From an uncultured Alphaproteobacteria bacterium (GTDB lineage: Bacteria > Pseudomonadota > Alphaproteobacteria > RF32 > CAG-239), in assembly GCA_944391485.1 (NCBI GenBank), contig CALXTQ010000008.1, positions 16,562 through 80,561 on the forward strand: a stretch of 64,000 bases of DNA. The letters are read 5' to 3'. Position 1 is the first letter of the stretch, and each line of letters starts with the position of its first letter. The notes under the pieces were generated by a model. It was not told the origin of the DNA. It worked only from the letters and a program-made list of their open reading frames with translations, and made no database searches. A program made the position numbers and the translations under genes. This document shows, one piece after another, positions 1-8,277 of this stretch.

Positions 1-807
1 GGCGGCGGGTATATTCCGAAAATGCTGATTGAGCATTGCAAAGAGCAGAACCGCCCGTATTTTGTTCTGGCGATTGAAGGTAACGCCGATCCCGCTCTTA
101 TAGATGCCGGCGTTCCGCATCAGTGGATCAGAATTGGTCAGGCAGGGACCGGCTTTAAACGCCTTCATGAAGAAAAGGCGGAAGAAGTCATTATGATCGG
201 GACGATAAAACGTCCGGGCTTTTTTGATCTGGTTCCGGATTTGAGAACGACGGCTTTTTTTGCCAAAGTGGGTACGAAAGCATTGGGGGATGACGGAATT
301 TTGAGGGCCCTGGTTAAGGAAATTGAGAGCGAAGGGCTGATCGTGAAGGGAGTTCACGAAGTTATGCGCGATTTGCTGGTTAAACCCGGAGTTTTGGGAA
401 AGGTTAAGCCGGACAAACAGGCGATGGCTGATATAAAAAGAGGCGTTGAGGTTGCCCTGGCGCTCGGGAGACTGGATGTCGGACAGGCCGTCGTCGTTCA
501 GCAGGGGCTGGTTCTGGCTGTCGAAGGAATTGAGGGAACGGACGAACTCCTTAAACGCAGCAAAAACTATAAGCGCAAGGGAACGGGAGGCGTTTTGGTC
601 AAATTGAGAAAACCGCAGCAGGATATGAGAATCGATTTGCCGACCATCGGGCTGCAGACTGTGGAAAATGCTCATAAATGCGGGTTGCAGGGAATAGCCG
701 TCCATGCTGGGAACGGGCTGATTGTCGATGAAAAAGAAGTTATCCGGGCGGCGGATAAGGCAGGCATGTTTGTTATAGGAGTTGATCCCGGTGAGTTTGT
801 CGGATAA
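1..807 (+). CDS. lpxI: UDP-2,3-diacylglucosamine pyrophosphatase LpxI (5'-truncated)
   Basis: LpxI (DUF1009 family) removes UMP from UDP-2,3-diacylglucosamine to give lipid X, a cytoplasmic inner-membrane step of lipid A synthesis. The reading frame is open to the first base of the window and codes G-G-G-Y-I-P-K before the first ATG at 22. Family members begin with a short strand followed by a G-G-G/LP motif, so the true start lies just upstream of the window and about a dozen codons are missing. Further support comes from the region around G-T-I-K-R-P-G-F, the long central helical part, and a C-terminal stretch ending near the conserved A-V-H-A-G-N-G. The gene overlaps lpxB, matching the usual alphaproteobacterial lpxI-lpxB pair and implying a lipid A operon that enters from the left. 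The assignment is firm; only the 5' end is unseen. Confidence 0.93.
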   Translation, partial: GGGYIPKMLIEHCKEQNRPYFVLAIEGNADPALIDAGVPHQWIRIGQAGTGFKRLHEEKAEEVIMIGTIKRPGFFDLVPDLRTTAFFAKVGTKALGDDGILRALVKEIESEGLIVKGVHEVMRDLLVKPGVLGKVKPDKQAMADIKRGVEVALALGRLDVGQAVVVQQGLVLAVEGIEGTDELLKRSKNYKRKGTGGVLVKLRKPQQDMRIDLPTIGLQTVENAHKCGLQGIAVHAGNGLIVDEKEVIRAADKAGMFVIGVDPGEFVG

Positions 808-1969
808 AAAACTGAAAATATATCTGGTTGCCGGAGAACCATCCGGCGATGCTCTCGGCGCAAGGCTGATGCGCGCGCTGAAAAAGAAAACCGGCAATCA
901 GGCGGAGTTTTACGGCTTGGGCGGCGATATGATGGAAAGCGAGGGGCTGACGCCGCTGTTTGATATTTCGGATCTGGCGATTATGGGACTGGCGGAAATT
1001 CTGCCCAGTATCCCGAAAGTTTTGCGGAGAATCCGGGAAACGGTCGAAGATATTGTCAGAGTCCGGCCGGATATTGTTGTTACGATTGATAGCTGGAGTT
1101 TTGCGTCAAGGGTTCAGAAGGCTCTGCGTAAGAAAAAACTTGGAATTTCGCAGGTGCATTATGTGGCGCCGCAGGTCTGGGCCTGGAAGAAGAAGAGAGC
1201 GCGGACGATGTATAAATATGTCGACCATCTGCTGACGCTTTTGCCGCAGGAACCGAAATATTTTACGCCTTACCGGCTGCCGACGACTTTTGTGGGGCAT
1301 CCGGTTATTGAAAGCAATGTGGTAAAAGGGGACGCCGAAGCATTTCGGAAAAAATTCGATATTCCGGAAGAAAAGAGGATTATTTCCGTTTTGCCGGGAT
1401 CCCGCCATAACGAAGTTGCAAAACTGCTGCCGGTGTTTTTGGAAGCGGCCGCGCAGCTCCGGGCCAAAGATGAAAATTTCTTTTTTGTTATTCCGACGGT
1501 TAAGACTGTTGCCAAACGCGTCAAAAAGACGGTTGAAGAATCGGGACTGCCCGTTCTGGTCGTTGAAACAGAGCAGGATCGCCATAACGCTTATGTCGCG
1601 TCGGAAGCGGCGATTGCGGCCTCGGGAACCGTGGCATTGGAACTGGCGATTGCCAATGTGCCGCATATTATCGCGTATAAGGTGTCTCCTCTGACGGCGC
1701 TGCTGGTTCGGCATTTTCTGCATATTCAGTTTGTCAATCTTTCCAATATTCTGCTGGGGCGGGAGGTGGTGCCCGAGTTGCTTCAGGAGCGCTGTATCGC
1801 CGCCAATATCAGAAGCTATGTCGACAATATTCTGGCGCATGGCGACTGGTATGAAAAACAAATGGCCGGTTTTGCCAAAGTCAGAAAAATTCTGGGCATG
1901 GGTGAGCAGACTCCCAGCGAAAACGCTGCGGATGTTCTGCTGAAGCTTATTGCTGACAGGCGGCAATAA
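791..1969 (+). CDS. lpxB: Lipid-A-disaccharide synthase LpxB
   Basis: LpxB condenses UDP-2,3-diacylglucosamine with lipid X to form the lipid A disaccharide at the inner face of the cytoplasmic membrane. The product is 392 aa, normal for the family. It starts with K-I-Y-L-V-A-G-E-P-S-G-D, carries Y-V-A-P-Q-V-W-A-W-K near residue 125, and has L-P-G-S-R and S-G-T-V-A-L-E-L, the typical GT19 nucleotide-sugar motifs. I chose the GTG at 791: an AGGAG at 777-781 lies 9 nt upstream, whereas the in-frame TTG at 782 directly abuts that site. The gene overlaps lpxI by 17 nt, suggesting translational coupling. A strong promoter-like sequence starts right after the stop, so the unknown genes downstream are probably a separate unit. 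Confidence 0.96.
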   Translation: MSLSDKKLKIYLVAGEPSGDALGARLMRALKKKTGNQAEFYGLGGDMMESEGLTPLFDISDLAIMGLAEILPSIPKVLRRIRETVEDIVRVRPDIVVTIDSWSFASRVQKALRKKKLGISQVHYVAPQVWAWKKKRARTMYKYVDHLLTLLPQEPKYFTPYRLPTTFVGHPVIESNVVKGDAEAFRKKFDIPEEKRIISVLPGSRHNEVAKLLPVFLEAAAQLRAKDENFFFVIPTVKTVAKRVKKTVEESGLPVLVVETEQDRHNAYVASEAAIAASGTVALELAIANVPHIIAYKVSPLTALLVRHFLHIQFVNLSNILLGREVVPELLQERCIAANIRSYVDNILAHGDWYEKQMAGFAKVRKILGMGEQTPSENAADVLLKLIADRRQ

Positions 1970-1974
1970 TCAGT

Positions 1975-2003
1975 TTGACAATTGGACAAAATTTTAATAT
2001 TCT
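1975..2003 (+). promoter_or_regulatory. Sigma-70-like promoter after lpxB
   Basis: TTGACA at 1975-1980, a 17-nt spacer, and TATTCT at 1998-2003, placed 5 nt after the lpxB stop. A second possible -10 (TATAAT, 2035-2040) follows but has only a weak -35 (TTATCT). It would drive the two unknown genes at 2073 and 2487. Confidence 0.5.
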
Positions 2004-2072
2004 TAGTCCGCTTATCTAAGAATATGTTTATTTGTATAATAACCGCCGGTTTCCGGCATAAAATTTATAATT

Positions 2073-2468
2073 ATGGAAAATTTAAAACGAGTCCGGCTGT
2101 GGTTTCTGCGCCTGTGCGGCAGCATCATAACCGGAGAAAAGATTATTTTTCGCCTGAATGCTTTAATCAAGAAGAAAACAGGCAAGGATGTCAGCGTTAT
2201 GCTCAGGGATGTGGCTGTCTGTTATGTCAGAGAGAAAAAGAGTATGGATATTGCTTTTTCCCTGTATTACGGAGACTGCTATTATCTGGTTTTTATTGAC
2301 CGCGAGGATATGGCTGTTGAAAGAACCGAGGCAGAAGACCGTCTTACGCATTTTGCTTATATTCCCGAACTTGCGGAGTGTACGGAATTTAATCTGTATG
2401 TAGAAAAGACATCGTTGGTTATCAAATGTCAGAACGGCCGTCTGAAGGCTTGGAAAAAGAGATATTAA
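2073..2468 (+). CDS. Hypothetical protein, paralogue of the next gene
   Basis: A 131-aa protein that I do not recognise. It is basic at the N-terminus with a hydrophobic run (W-F-L-R-L-C-G-S-I-I), then a mixed alpha/beta-looking body. The middle contains A-F-S-L-Y-Y-G-D-C-Y-Y-L-V-F, which matches V-V-S-L-Y-Y-D-D-F-Y-W-I-V-D in the next gene. The two also share a helical segment with paired lysines before it and a charged C-terminus, so they look like diverged tandem duplicates. No clear ribosome-binding site precedes the ATG at 2073, so the start is uncertain. There is no signal peptide or clear transmembrane segment. It is likely co-transcribed with the following gene (18-nt gap) up to the terminator at 2908. 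Confidence 0.6.
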   Translation: MENLKRVRLWFLRLCGSIITGEKIIFRLNALIKKKTGKDVSVMLRDVAVCYVREKKSMDIAFSLYYGDCYYLVFIDREDMAVERTEAEDRLTHFAYIPELAECTEFNLYVEKTSLVIKCQNGRLKAWKKRY

Positions 2469-2486
2469 CCCGTTAAAACGCATGTT

Positions 2487-2903
2487 ATGAAATGGATTTT
2501 GTTTCCTGACCTGTTCAGCTTTTTCCGTCGCAGGAAAAGAACGGTAAAGTTTCATACCGTTGTCAGCGGCGAAGAATTTATCCGCAGCCTACAGAAGATT
2601 ATTAAAAAGTACAACAGGGGCTGTCCGAAAATTTGTGAAAAATCTCTCGTTGTTTCTGTTTTGCGGGAAGACGGGACAGAGTATCCGGTTGTTTCCTTAT
2701 ATTATGACGATTTTTACTGGATCGTCGATTTTAAAGGGCAGGCGGAAAGAGTTTCGCGCCGCTGGAAAGACAACTATACTGTTTTGCAGTGTCCGCTGAC
2801 TGATTTTTATCCCGGAGACGTGCTCTGTTACAAAGACGGGGGCGTAAAATATGAAAAAAAGGCGGAAGGATTTTCGCTGTCGCTGGTAAAAATCGGCGAA
2901 TAA
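2487..2903 (+). CDS. Hypothetical protein, paralogue of the preceding gene
   Basis: A 138-aa protein of unknown function. The N-terminus (M-K-W-I-L-F-P-D-L-F-S-F-F) is hydrophobic and followed by an R-R-R-K-R cluster, so it could be a short membrane anchor or amphipathic helix. The central L-Y-Y-D-D-F-Y-W block aligns with the L-Y-Y-G-D-C-Y-Y block of the upstream gene, marking a small tandem family. It ends just before a strong Rho-independent terminator, so it is the last gene of a two-gene unit. I see no motif that suggests an enzyme. Confidence 0.6.
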   Translation: MKWILFPDLFSFFRRRKRTVKFHTVVSGEEFIRSLQKIIKKYNRGCPKICEKSLVVSVLREDGTEYPVVSLYYDDFYWIVDFKGQAERVSRRWKDNYTVLQCPLTDFYPGDVLCYKDGGVKYEKKAEGFSLSLVKIGE

Positions 2904-2907
2904 TTAA

Positions 2908-2946
2908 AAAGTTGTCAGGCTGTTAAAGTTTGACAACTTTTTTTTG
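2908..2946 (+). terminator. Rho-independent terminator
   Basis: A 10-bp stem (AAAGTTGTCA, 2908-2917, with TGACAACTTT, 2931-2940) and 13-nt loop, followed by a T-run to 2945. It closes the unit of the two unknown genes. Confidence 0.85.
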
Positions 2947-2998
2947 CATTCTTGCCGGCTTGGCATTACAGTGAAAAAAACAAAATTACAGGAGCGGT

Positions 2999-5050
2999 AT
3001 GTCAGATTGGGCGGAATATATTAAAGAGCGGTTTTATGGTCAGAGGGACAGATGGTTTATGTGGATTCCCGTTTTGTTCGGGACGGGGACAGGTCTGTAT
3101 TTTCTTCTGCCCGAAGAACCTTCCAGATGGCTGACGCTTCTTGTTATTGAGATGTTACTCGCGGCGGTTTATATCAACCGGTTTCATCCTGAAAGACTGT
3201 TGTGTCTTGCCACGCTGGCAATTATAGCGGCCGGTTTTGCAAATATTCAGCTGAGAACAATTTATCTGAATAAAAACGAGATTATTCCATATGACCGCAA
3301 ACTTTATCTGACTGGTCGCGTTGCTGATTTGGGCACAAATTACCGGGGAAATCCCCGTTTTGTTTTGGAAGACATGTCGGATTTTGACGATCAAAAAATT
3401 CCCGGACGCTATCGCGTCAGTTTGACATCCAAAAACAATAGTCTTAAAAACGGCGACTGCATTGAACTGGTCGCGACGGTTATGCCGCCGATGAAAGCGA
3501 ATCTTCCGGGTGGGTTCGAGCAGGACAGAAGAGTTTATTACGAAGGAATCAACGCCACGGGATATGCCGCAAGCCGGGCTCTGCCCGCGGAATGCAAAAC
3601 AGAAGCTCCGCTGATGGCAAAAGCCGGCGAAAAAATTTCGGTGCTGCGGCAGAGCATCGTAAAGAGAATTGAAAAAATTCTGCCCCGGGACGAAGCCGGG
3701 ATTGTCGCGGCTATTGTTGCCGGAGAACGAGGTTTGATCAGCCGTAAAATAACCGAAAATTACAGAGATTCCGGTTTGGCGCATTTTCTGTCCATTTCCG
3801 GACTGCATATGAGTATGATCGCCGGTCTGATGTTTTTTCTGGTGCGTCTGACAATGGCGCTTATTCCGCCGCTGGCCCTGCGGTATGATTCCAAAAAAGC
3901 GGCGGCGGTGTTTGCCATTTTGATGAGTTTTGTTTATCTGCTGATTTCGGGTGCCGAAATTCCCAGCCAGAGAGCTTTTATTATGACGTTTATCGTGCTG
4001 CTCGGCGTTTTGTTCGACCGGCAGGCCATTTCTATCCGCATGATTTCCTGGGCGGCGTTGATTGTTTTGGTGATCTCTCCCGAAGCCATTATCAGCCCGA
4101 GTTTTCAAATGTCTTTCGCGGCCGTGGTTGTTCTGATAGCCTTTTATGAGCGTTTTGCAGGAACATTGCATCGTTTTTTGAACGGCAGCGGACAGCGTCA
4201 GCCGTCTCTGCCGCTTAAGATAATTAAAATAATTTTCGCGTATGTTGCCGGTATTCTGATTTCGGATCTGGTGGCCAGCCTGGCGACTCTGCCGTATTCA
4301 GTTTATCATTTTAACCGGATTGCCGTGTATACAACGCTCGGAAATCTGCTTGCCGGTCCGGTAATCGGTCTGGTCATTATGCCTTTTGTTCTTTTATCGC
4401 TGCTGCTGATGCCGCTGCATCTGGATGTCTGGAGCTTGAAAATCGTCGGATACGGCATCGGGATCGTGAATGATATTACCGCATTTACCGCCGGATTGCC
4501 GGGAGCCGGATATCAGGTTTTGTCGCTGCCGCTGTGGGGACTGGTTTTGATAACGCTGGGCGGACTTTGGCTGTGTATCTGGACCGGCCGGTGGCGTCTC
4601 TGGGGCTGGCTTGGTATTTTGGTCGGTATTCTCAGTCTTTTGACCGTGCGGGTTCCTGATGTTATGGCGGATAAGTACGGCGAAGTGTTCGCGGTAAAGG
4701 ATAATCGGGGCGAGCTGGTTATACTGCCGTCGCGCGGGAACAGCTTTGTCAAGAAAATCTGGCTTGAAAAGGCTGCCGATAAAAAGCTTGACGCGAAAGA
4801 ACAGCGGAAACTGAAGAGAATCTACGACGGCAGGGAGACGGACAAAGAATGGCTTGATCTGGCATGCGACGAGAGATATTGTGTGTATAAGGGAGTTTTG
4901 TTCATAAATAAATTCGGCGGCATAGAAATTGACGGAAAGGATTTTGATTTGTACGGGGCAGAAGGCGCAGTCTTTTTTGTCCGCAATAATAAAGTCGAAG
5001 TCCGGACTGTCCGGGATTATATCGGACGGCGGCCGTGGAATAGTTTTTGA
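2999..5050 (+). CDS. comEC: ComEC/Rec2 family DNA-uptake membrane protein
   Basis: ComEC forms the inner-membrane channel for single-stranded DNA during natural transformation. The 683-aa protein has N-terminal membrane helices, then the DUF4131/OB-like region (residues about 90-190 with Y-L-T-G-R-V-A-D), then the competence domain with G-L-A-H-F-L-S-I-S-G-L-H-M near residue 255 and G-A-E-I-P-S-Q-R-A-F near 320. Many transmembrane segments follow. The C-terminal 130 residues are soluble but lack the H-x-H-x-D-H metallo-beta-lactamase motif; shorter ComEC proteins of this kind are common in alphaproteobacteria. An AGGAG at 2990-2994 sets the ATG at 2999. No other competence gene is in the window, so an active uptake system cannot be claimed. 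Confidence 0.9.
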   Translation: MSDWAEYIKERFYGQRDRWFMWIPVLFGTGTGLYFLLPEEPSRWLTLLVIEMLLAAVYINRFHPERLLCLATLAIIAAGFANIQLRTIYLNKNEIIPYDRKLYLTGRVADLGTNYRGNPRFVLEDMSDFDDQKIPGRYRVSLTSKNNSLKNGDCIELVATVMPPMKANLPGGFEQDRRVYYEGINATGYAASRALPAECKTEAPLMAKAGEKISVLRQSIVKRIEKILPRDEAGIVAAIVAGERGLISRKITENYRDSGLAHFLSISGLHMSMIAGLMFFLVRLTMALIPPLALRYDSKKAAAVFAILMSFVYLLISGAEIPSQRAFIMTFIVLLGVLFDRQAISIRMISWAALIVLVISPEAIISPSFQMSFAAVVVLIAFYERFAGTLHRFLNGSGQRQPSLPLKIIKIIFAYVAGILISDLVASLATLPYSVYHFNRIAVYTTLGNLLAGPVIGLVIMPFVLLSLLLMPLHLDVWSLKIVGYGIGIVNDITAFTAGLPGAGYQVLSLPLWGLVLITLGGLWLCIWTGRWRLWGWLGILVGILSLLTVRVPDVMADKYGEVFAVKDNRGELVILPSRGNSFVKKIWLEKAADKKLDAKEQRKLKRIYDGRETDKEWLDLACDERYCVYKGVLFINKFGGIEIDGKDFDLYGAEGAVFFVRNNKVEVRTVRDYIGRRPWNSF

Positions 5051-5075
5051 CAAAATAAACAAAATAAGTTAAAAT
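5047..5075 (+). promoter_or_regulatory. Strong sigma-70-like promoter
   Basis: TTGACA at 5047-5052 overlaps the comEC stop codon. A 17-nt AT-rich spacer is followed by TAAAAT at 5070-5075. It is well placed for the two-gene unknown operon starting at 5103. Confidence 0.6.
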
Positions 5076-5102
5076 AATTCTGTGCAACTTTGGAGATTAA
5101 TG

Positions 5103-5510
5103 ATGTCGGAAGAAATTGTTTTGCCTTTTTCATCGGTTTGCAGCCGGAATATGGAAGCCTTATCCGGTTTTATGAAAAATGTTTTTGAGCGTATTGATGA
5201 AGCCGGAGACCGGCTGATGAAGGTCTTTAGGGCAGTCAGCGTCGTGGATGAGAACGGCCGCGAAGACGCCGATGTCAATAAAAATGAGATTATCAATCTG
5301 GCTAAAAGCGAAACTTATATGGAACTTGCCTACCGCAACAGCGAAATCAGCGAAGAGGAGTTTCGCCGCGTGTTTTATGATAAAATGAAGCGGGTGCTGG
5401 CGAACCTGGCCATGATTGATGATATTCCGCTGTATAAGGTTTTGACGGAAAACGAGCGGCAGATTGTGGACGCTGTCTTTGATAAACTTTTGAAACTGGC
5501 GGAGGCGTAA
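5103..5510 (+). CDS. Hypothetical helical protein
   Basis: A 135-aa acidic protein predicted from composition to be almost all helix, soluble and cytoplasmic. I recognise no family. The ATG at 5103 (M-S-E-E-I-V) is preferred over ATG 5100 and GTG 5082 because a GGAG at 5092-5095 lies 7 nt upstream. The C-terminal half (E-I-S-E-E-E-F-R-R-V-F-Y-D-K-M) carries regular heptad-like spacing. Its stop codon directly abuts the ATG of the next gene, so the pair is translationally coupled. It may act with that exported partner, but nothing in the sequence gives a function. Confidence 0.65.
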   Translation: MSEEIVLPFSSVCSRNMEALSGFMKNVFERIDEAGDRLMKVFRAVSVVDENGREDADVNKNEIINLAKSETYMELAYRNSEISEEEFRRVFYDKMKRVLANLAMIDDIPLYKVLTENERQIVDAVFDKLLKLAEA

Positions 5511-6338
5511 ATGCAGATTAAGATTTCACGAAAGAAGTTTGAGGAAAGCGTCAGAAAAAATATGCTGAAAGGCGCTTGCCTGATCGGTATGCTGAGTCCG
5601 TTTATGAAGGAAGTTCAGGCACAGGATTTCAGCGAGAATTTTGATAAAGTTTCTTTTGTTCAGTCTCCGACAAAAGTCAGTTTTTCTCAGAGAAAAAGTT
5701 TTTCCTTTAATGAGGCGAAAAGCGGCGGTTTATCAGAATACACGACGTCTACATTTCTCAGTAAGATTGCGGTCGGCGAGGGGCAGTATGTTGTGCTGGG
5801 ATCGGTATTAGGATATGAAAACGGAAAGGCTGACAAGTTATTCAGTTTGACGGAATTTCGGGATGAAAATCTGAATAAGGGATTTTCTTTGGAAAAGGCC
5901 GATGAGGAGATCAAAAAACATTATATCCGCGGTGAGAAAACCGCGCGGGGCGTCAAACTGATTGAACCGGAAAACATGCATGAAATCCGCTGCGCGGCAT
6001 ATGCAAAAGTTTTGATGGATAACGGATATTCGCGGGAACAGGCTGCGGAGATCGGCGACAAAATAGCCAAAGAGTTTATGAGAGAAGGTCGGGAGGATAC
6101 CGCTTATGTTCTGGGCGCGGCTTCCCGTTACCGGGAAAGCGGGACGTCTTTTGAGTTAAGCGGCAGAAATGAGGCGAGAGAGGTTGTTGAAAATAATGAA
6201 AAATATTTGAAAAAGGTTTTGGAGAAACTTAATCCGCAGGCTGACAAAAAAGAAAATTTGCAAATTTTAGAAAAAGAAATGCCGGGGCTTTCGCCTTTGT
6301 TGCCGGAGGCGGCCCAAAAAATGGCTTTCCGGGAGTAA
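5511..6338 (+). CDS. Hypothetical exported protein
   Basis: A 275-aa protein starting directly after the preceding stop. A charged start (M-Q-I-K-I-S-R-K-K) is followed by a moderately hydrophobic stretch (M-L-K-G-A-C-L-I-G-M-L-S-P-F-M) and V-Q-A-Q, which resembles an unusual long signal peptide cleaved near residue 38. The following Ser/Phe-rich region looks extended, and the C-terminal 130 residues are helical and charged (E-P-E-N-M-H-E-I-R-C-A-A-Y-A-K-V onward). No known domain is evident. It ends at a terminator shared with the convergent GH15-like gene. Confidence 0.6.
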   Translation: MQIKISRKKFEESVRKNMLKGACLIGMLSPFMKEVQAQDFSENFDKVSFVQSPTKVSFSQRKSFSFNEAKSGGLSEYTTSTFLSKIAVGEGQYVVLGSVLGYENGKADKLFSLTEFRDENLNKGFSLEKADEEIKKHYIRGEKTARGVKLIEPENMHEIRCAAYAKVLMDNGYSREQAAEIGDKIAKEFMREGREDTAYVLGAASRYRESGTSFELSGRNEAREVVENNEKYLKKVLEKLNPQADKKENLQILEKEMPGLSPLLPEAAQKMAFRE

Positions 6339-6357
6339 TGCGGGACGGAGCGAAAGA

Positions 6358-6384
6358 AGGGACTTTTACAAAAGTCCCTTTTCT
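6358..6384. terminator. Bidirectional terminator between convergent genes
   Basis: An inverted repeat around GGACTTTT-AC-AAAAGTCC followed by CTTTTCTT. It lies 20 nt after the stop of the gene ending at 6338 and overlaps the last codons of the minus-strand gene. Confidence 0.6.
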
Positions 6385-8267
6385 TCAATATATCTGAGAT
6401 TTTCCAAGTATATTTCGGAGGCCTCCCAGCATTTGGCGGCATCCCAGCCGAGATGACTATTGACGCCGGGCAGAAATTCCGGTTTTCCTTCCAAGTTGCT
6501 GACAGCCTGATACGCCTCGGGTTTTCTCCATGGCAGCGACGGGGTGCCGTTGGCTTTCAGCGGAATGCTTCCGTCTGTCCGGAGGCCGGTAATGTTTCCG
6601 TAGCTGCGTTTGATAAATTCTTCTTCGCCGTTCAGACATTCTTTCAGAAGCTGTTGTTCCGGGGATGACAGGCAGCCTTGTTTCCGGTGGCGGTGCAGCA
6701 GTTTTTGCACCAGTTTTCCGTAAGCTACGGCAGCGTAGGACAGCGGCAGTCCCCACTGGGCTGATGTCGCGTCGCAGAAACCGCGGTTACGTTCCTTGAA
6801 AATCTGCAGTGATGAAGTGTCGGCGTTGTTTTCCTCAAGAAATTTGATGCGTTTTTTCTTGTCCAGATACAGACCGCCATCAGCATTGTCCAGCAGGATG
6901 TCGCTGTTGAGATTGAGATAACTGTCGCAGGAACGGATGTGCTCTTTGTTTAGCGTAATGTCAAAACTATTGTAGCGCAGTGCTCCGAATTCTTTTACCA
7001 GATGTTTTTGAAAGTGTTTTAGAATTTGCAGATGTCTGCCGATATCTTGCGTCTGGCTGCCGTTTGAACTCAGGTCCAATCCCGAGGCGGACAACATGAC
7101 AGAAGAAGAATCCACGCGCGCCGTGTGGCCGCGGAATTCGTCAAGATAATGTTTTCTGATAAAGGACAGGCTTTTTCTGTTGAATTTGTCAAGCAGTTCC
7201 GGGGCGGCAAACAAAAGCGGAATGTTTATTTTTTGCGACAGTTTCTTTTCTGTCTTTATGAAATTTTTATAATAAAAAGGGTGGTTTTTAACTTCTGCCA
7301 ATAGCTGCAGAACTTTGTCAAAAGCACAGACGACGCTTGCGGAATCCCAGTTGGAGCCTTTGGCAAACGGAATTTCCTCCCAGGGGCCGCAGGTTTGCGG
7401 GTTTATTCCCAAAGCGTAGAGGTAGTGGGTAAAATAAACGATGTTTTTGATAAAAACGCTGTCTTCCCTGTCAGAACGAGCAGGGCGGGAAGGTAAGATT
7501 TTACGGTAAGCGTCGGCCAGAACATTCAGATATTCGGCGTGGGATTCTATCCTTTGTTTTATCTCCCAGTCTTTGTCGCGCACAAGTGTTCCGCTTTTGG
7601 CATTCAGCCAGAAAACATGAGCTATCCCTTTGTTTTGTTTGAACGTTTTCGGCGAGGCGATGACGGTTTCGAAAGCGCGCAGTTCCAGCGGGGACAAGTA
7701 AGATCTGGCAACGTTTTTCAGCCCCGGCCACAACTGGTTGGAATAGCGTTTTTCTATCAGCGGCATCATCCCCGCGTGGTCGCGCGGCCATTTTCTGGTC
7801 ATATGGCGGCTGCCGGCGCATAGGGTTACGCAGGGAACTCCGAACTCAAACTGCAAATCGAACACGCCCTTGTCAGCGGCAAGGTCAAACAGTTTTTGAA
7901 AGGTTGCGCTGTCAAGCTTTCGCTGCAAAAAGCCGGCTATTTCAGGGTTATTGACTTTGAACGAAACTTTTTCGCCGTCGCTGCGGGTATGGCACAGCGT
8001 GGTGGTCTGCGTCGGGTAACGGGAAGCTTCCCGGACGGCGGAAAGCGTTTTGACAATGCTTTTTCTGATTTCAGGTCTGTTTAGAAGGCGGATGTCGGGA
8101 CGGCTGGTTTCAGCTTTGATCAGGCCGGACGGATAATTTTTGCTGCCGAAATGTTTGTCAAAAAGCCGGATAAGATTGCCGTCCTGTTTCATCGTGAGCG
8201 GGCGTTCGGAAGAAAAGACCCCGATAATTTTCAACAGCAGTTCTTCTTTTTTGTCGGGGCCTGTCAT
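6366..8267 (-). CDS. GH15-like / phosphorylase-kinase-alpha-like six-hairpin glycosidase-fold protein
   Basis: A 633-aa soluble protein without a signal peptide. Several motifs recall the (alpha/alpha)6 glucoamylase fold (GH15): R-K-W-P-R-D-H-A-G-M near residue 160, like the family W-x-R-D; C-G-P-W-E-E-I-P-F followed by G-S-N-W-D-S-A near 290, like the W-E-E block holding the general acid; A-Q-W-G-L-P-L-S-Y-A-A-V-A-Y-G-K near 505, like the E-W-P-x-G-L-P-W helix; and a C-terminal G-W-D-A-A block. This suggests action on alpha-glucans or a related carbohydrate, or binding without catalysis. The start lies 10 nt after the prfC stop, so it is the distal gene of the lipoprotein-prfC operon. The substrate is unknown and the fold call is by motif only. 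Confidence 0.55.
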   Translation of the reverse strand: MTGPDKKEELLLKIIGVFSSERPLTMKQDGNLIRLFDKHFGSKNYPSGLIKAETSRPDIRLLNRPEIRKSIVKTLSAVREASRYPTQTTTLCHTRSDGEKVSFKVNNPEIAGFLQRKLDSATFQKLFDLAADKGVFDLQFEFGVPCVTLCAGSRHMTRKWPRDHAGMMPLIEKRYSNQLWPGLKNVARSYLSPLELRAFETVIASPKTFKQNKGIAHVFWLNAKSGTLVRDKDWEIKQRIESHAEYLNVLADAYRKILPSRPARSDREDSVFIKNIVYFTHYLYALGINPQTCGPWEEIPFAKGSNWDSASVVCAFDKVLQLLAEVKNHPFYYKNFIKTEKKLSQKINIPLLFAAPELLDKFNRKSLSFIRKHYLDEFRGHTARVDSSSVMLSASGLDLSSNGSQTQDIGRHLQILKHFQKHLVKEFGALRYNSFDITLNKEHIRSCDSYLNLNSDILLDNADGGLYLDKKKRIKFLEENNADTSSLQIFKERNRGFCDATSAQWGLPLSYAAVAYGKLVQKLLHRHRKQGCLSSPEQQLLKECLNGEEEFIKRSYGNITGLRTDGSIPLKANGTPSLPWRKPEAYQAVSNLEGKPEFLPGVNSHLGWDAAKCWEASEIYLENLRYIEEKGLL

Positions 8268-8277
8268 TCTTGTTCTC

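Noticed and set aside
1106..1966. Long minus-strand frame opposite lpxB
   Set aside because: A shadow of the real gene, with His/Arg/Asn-rich content typical of antisense frames; the same holds for long frames opposite comEC, tig, lon, murF and the U32 gene.
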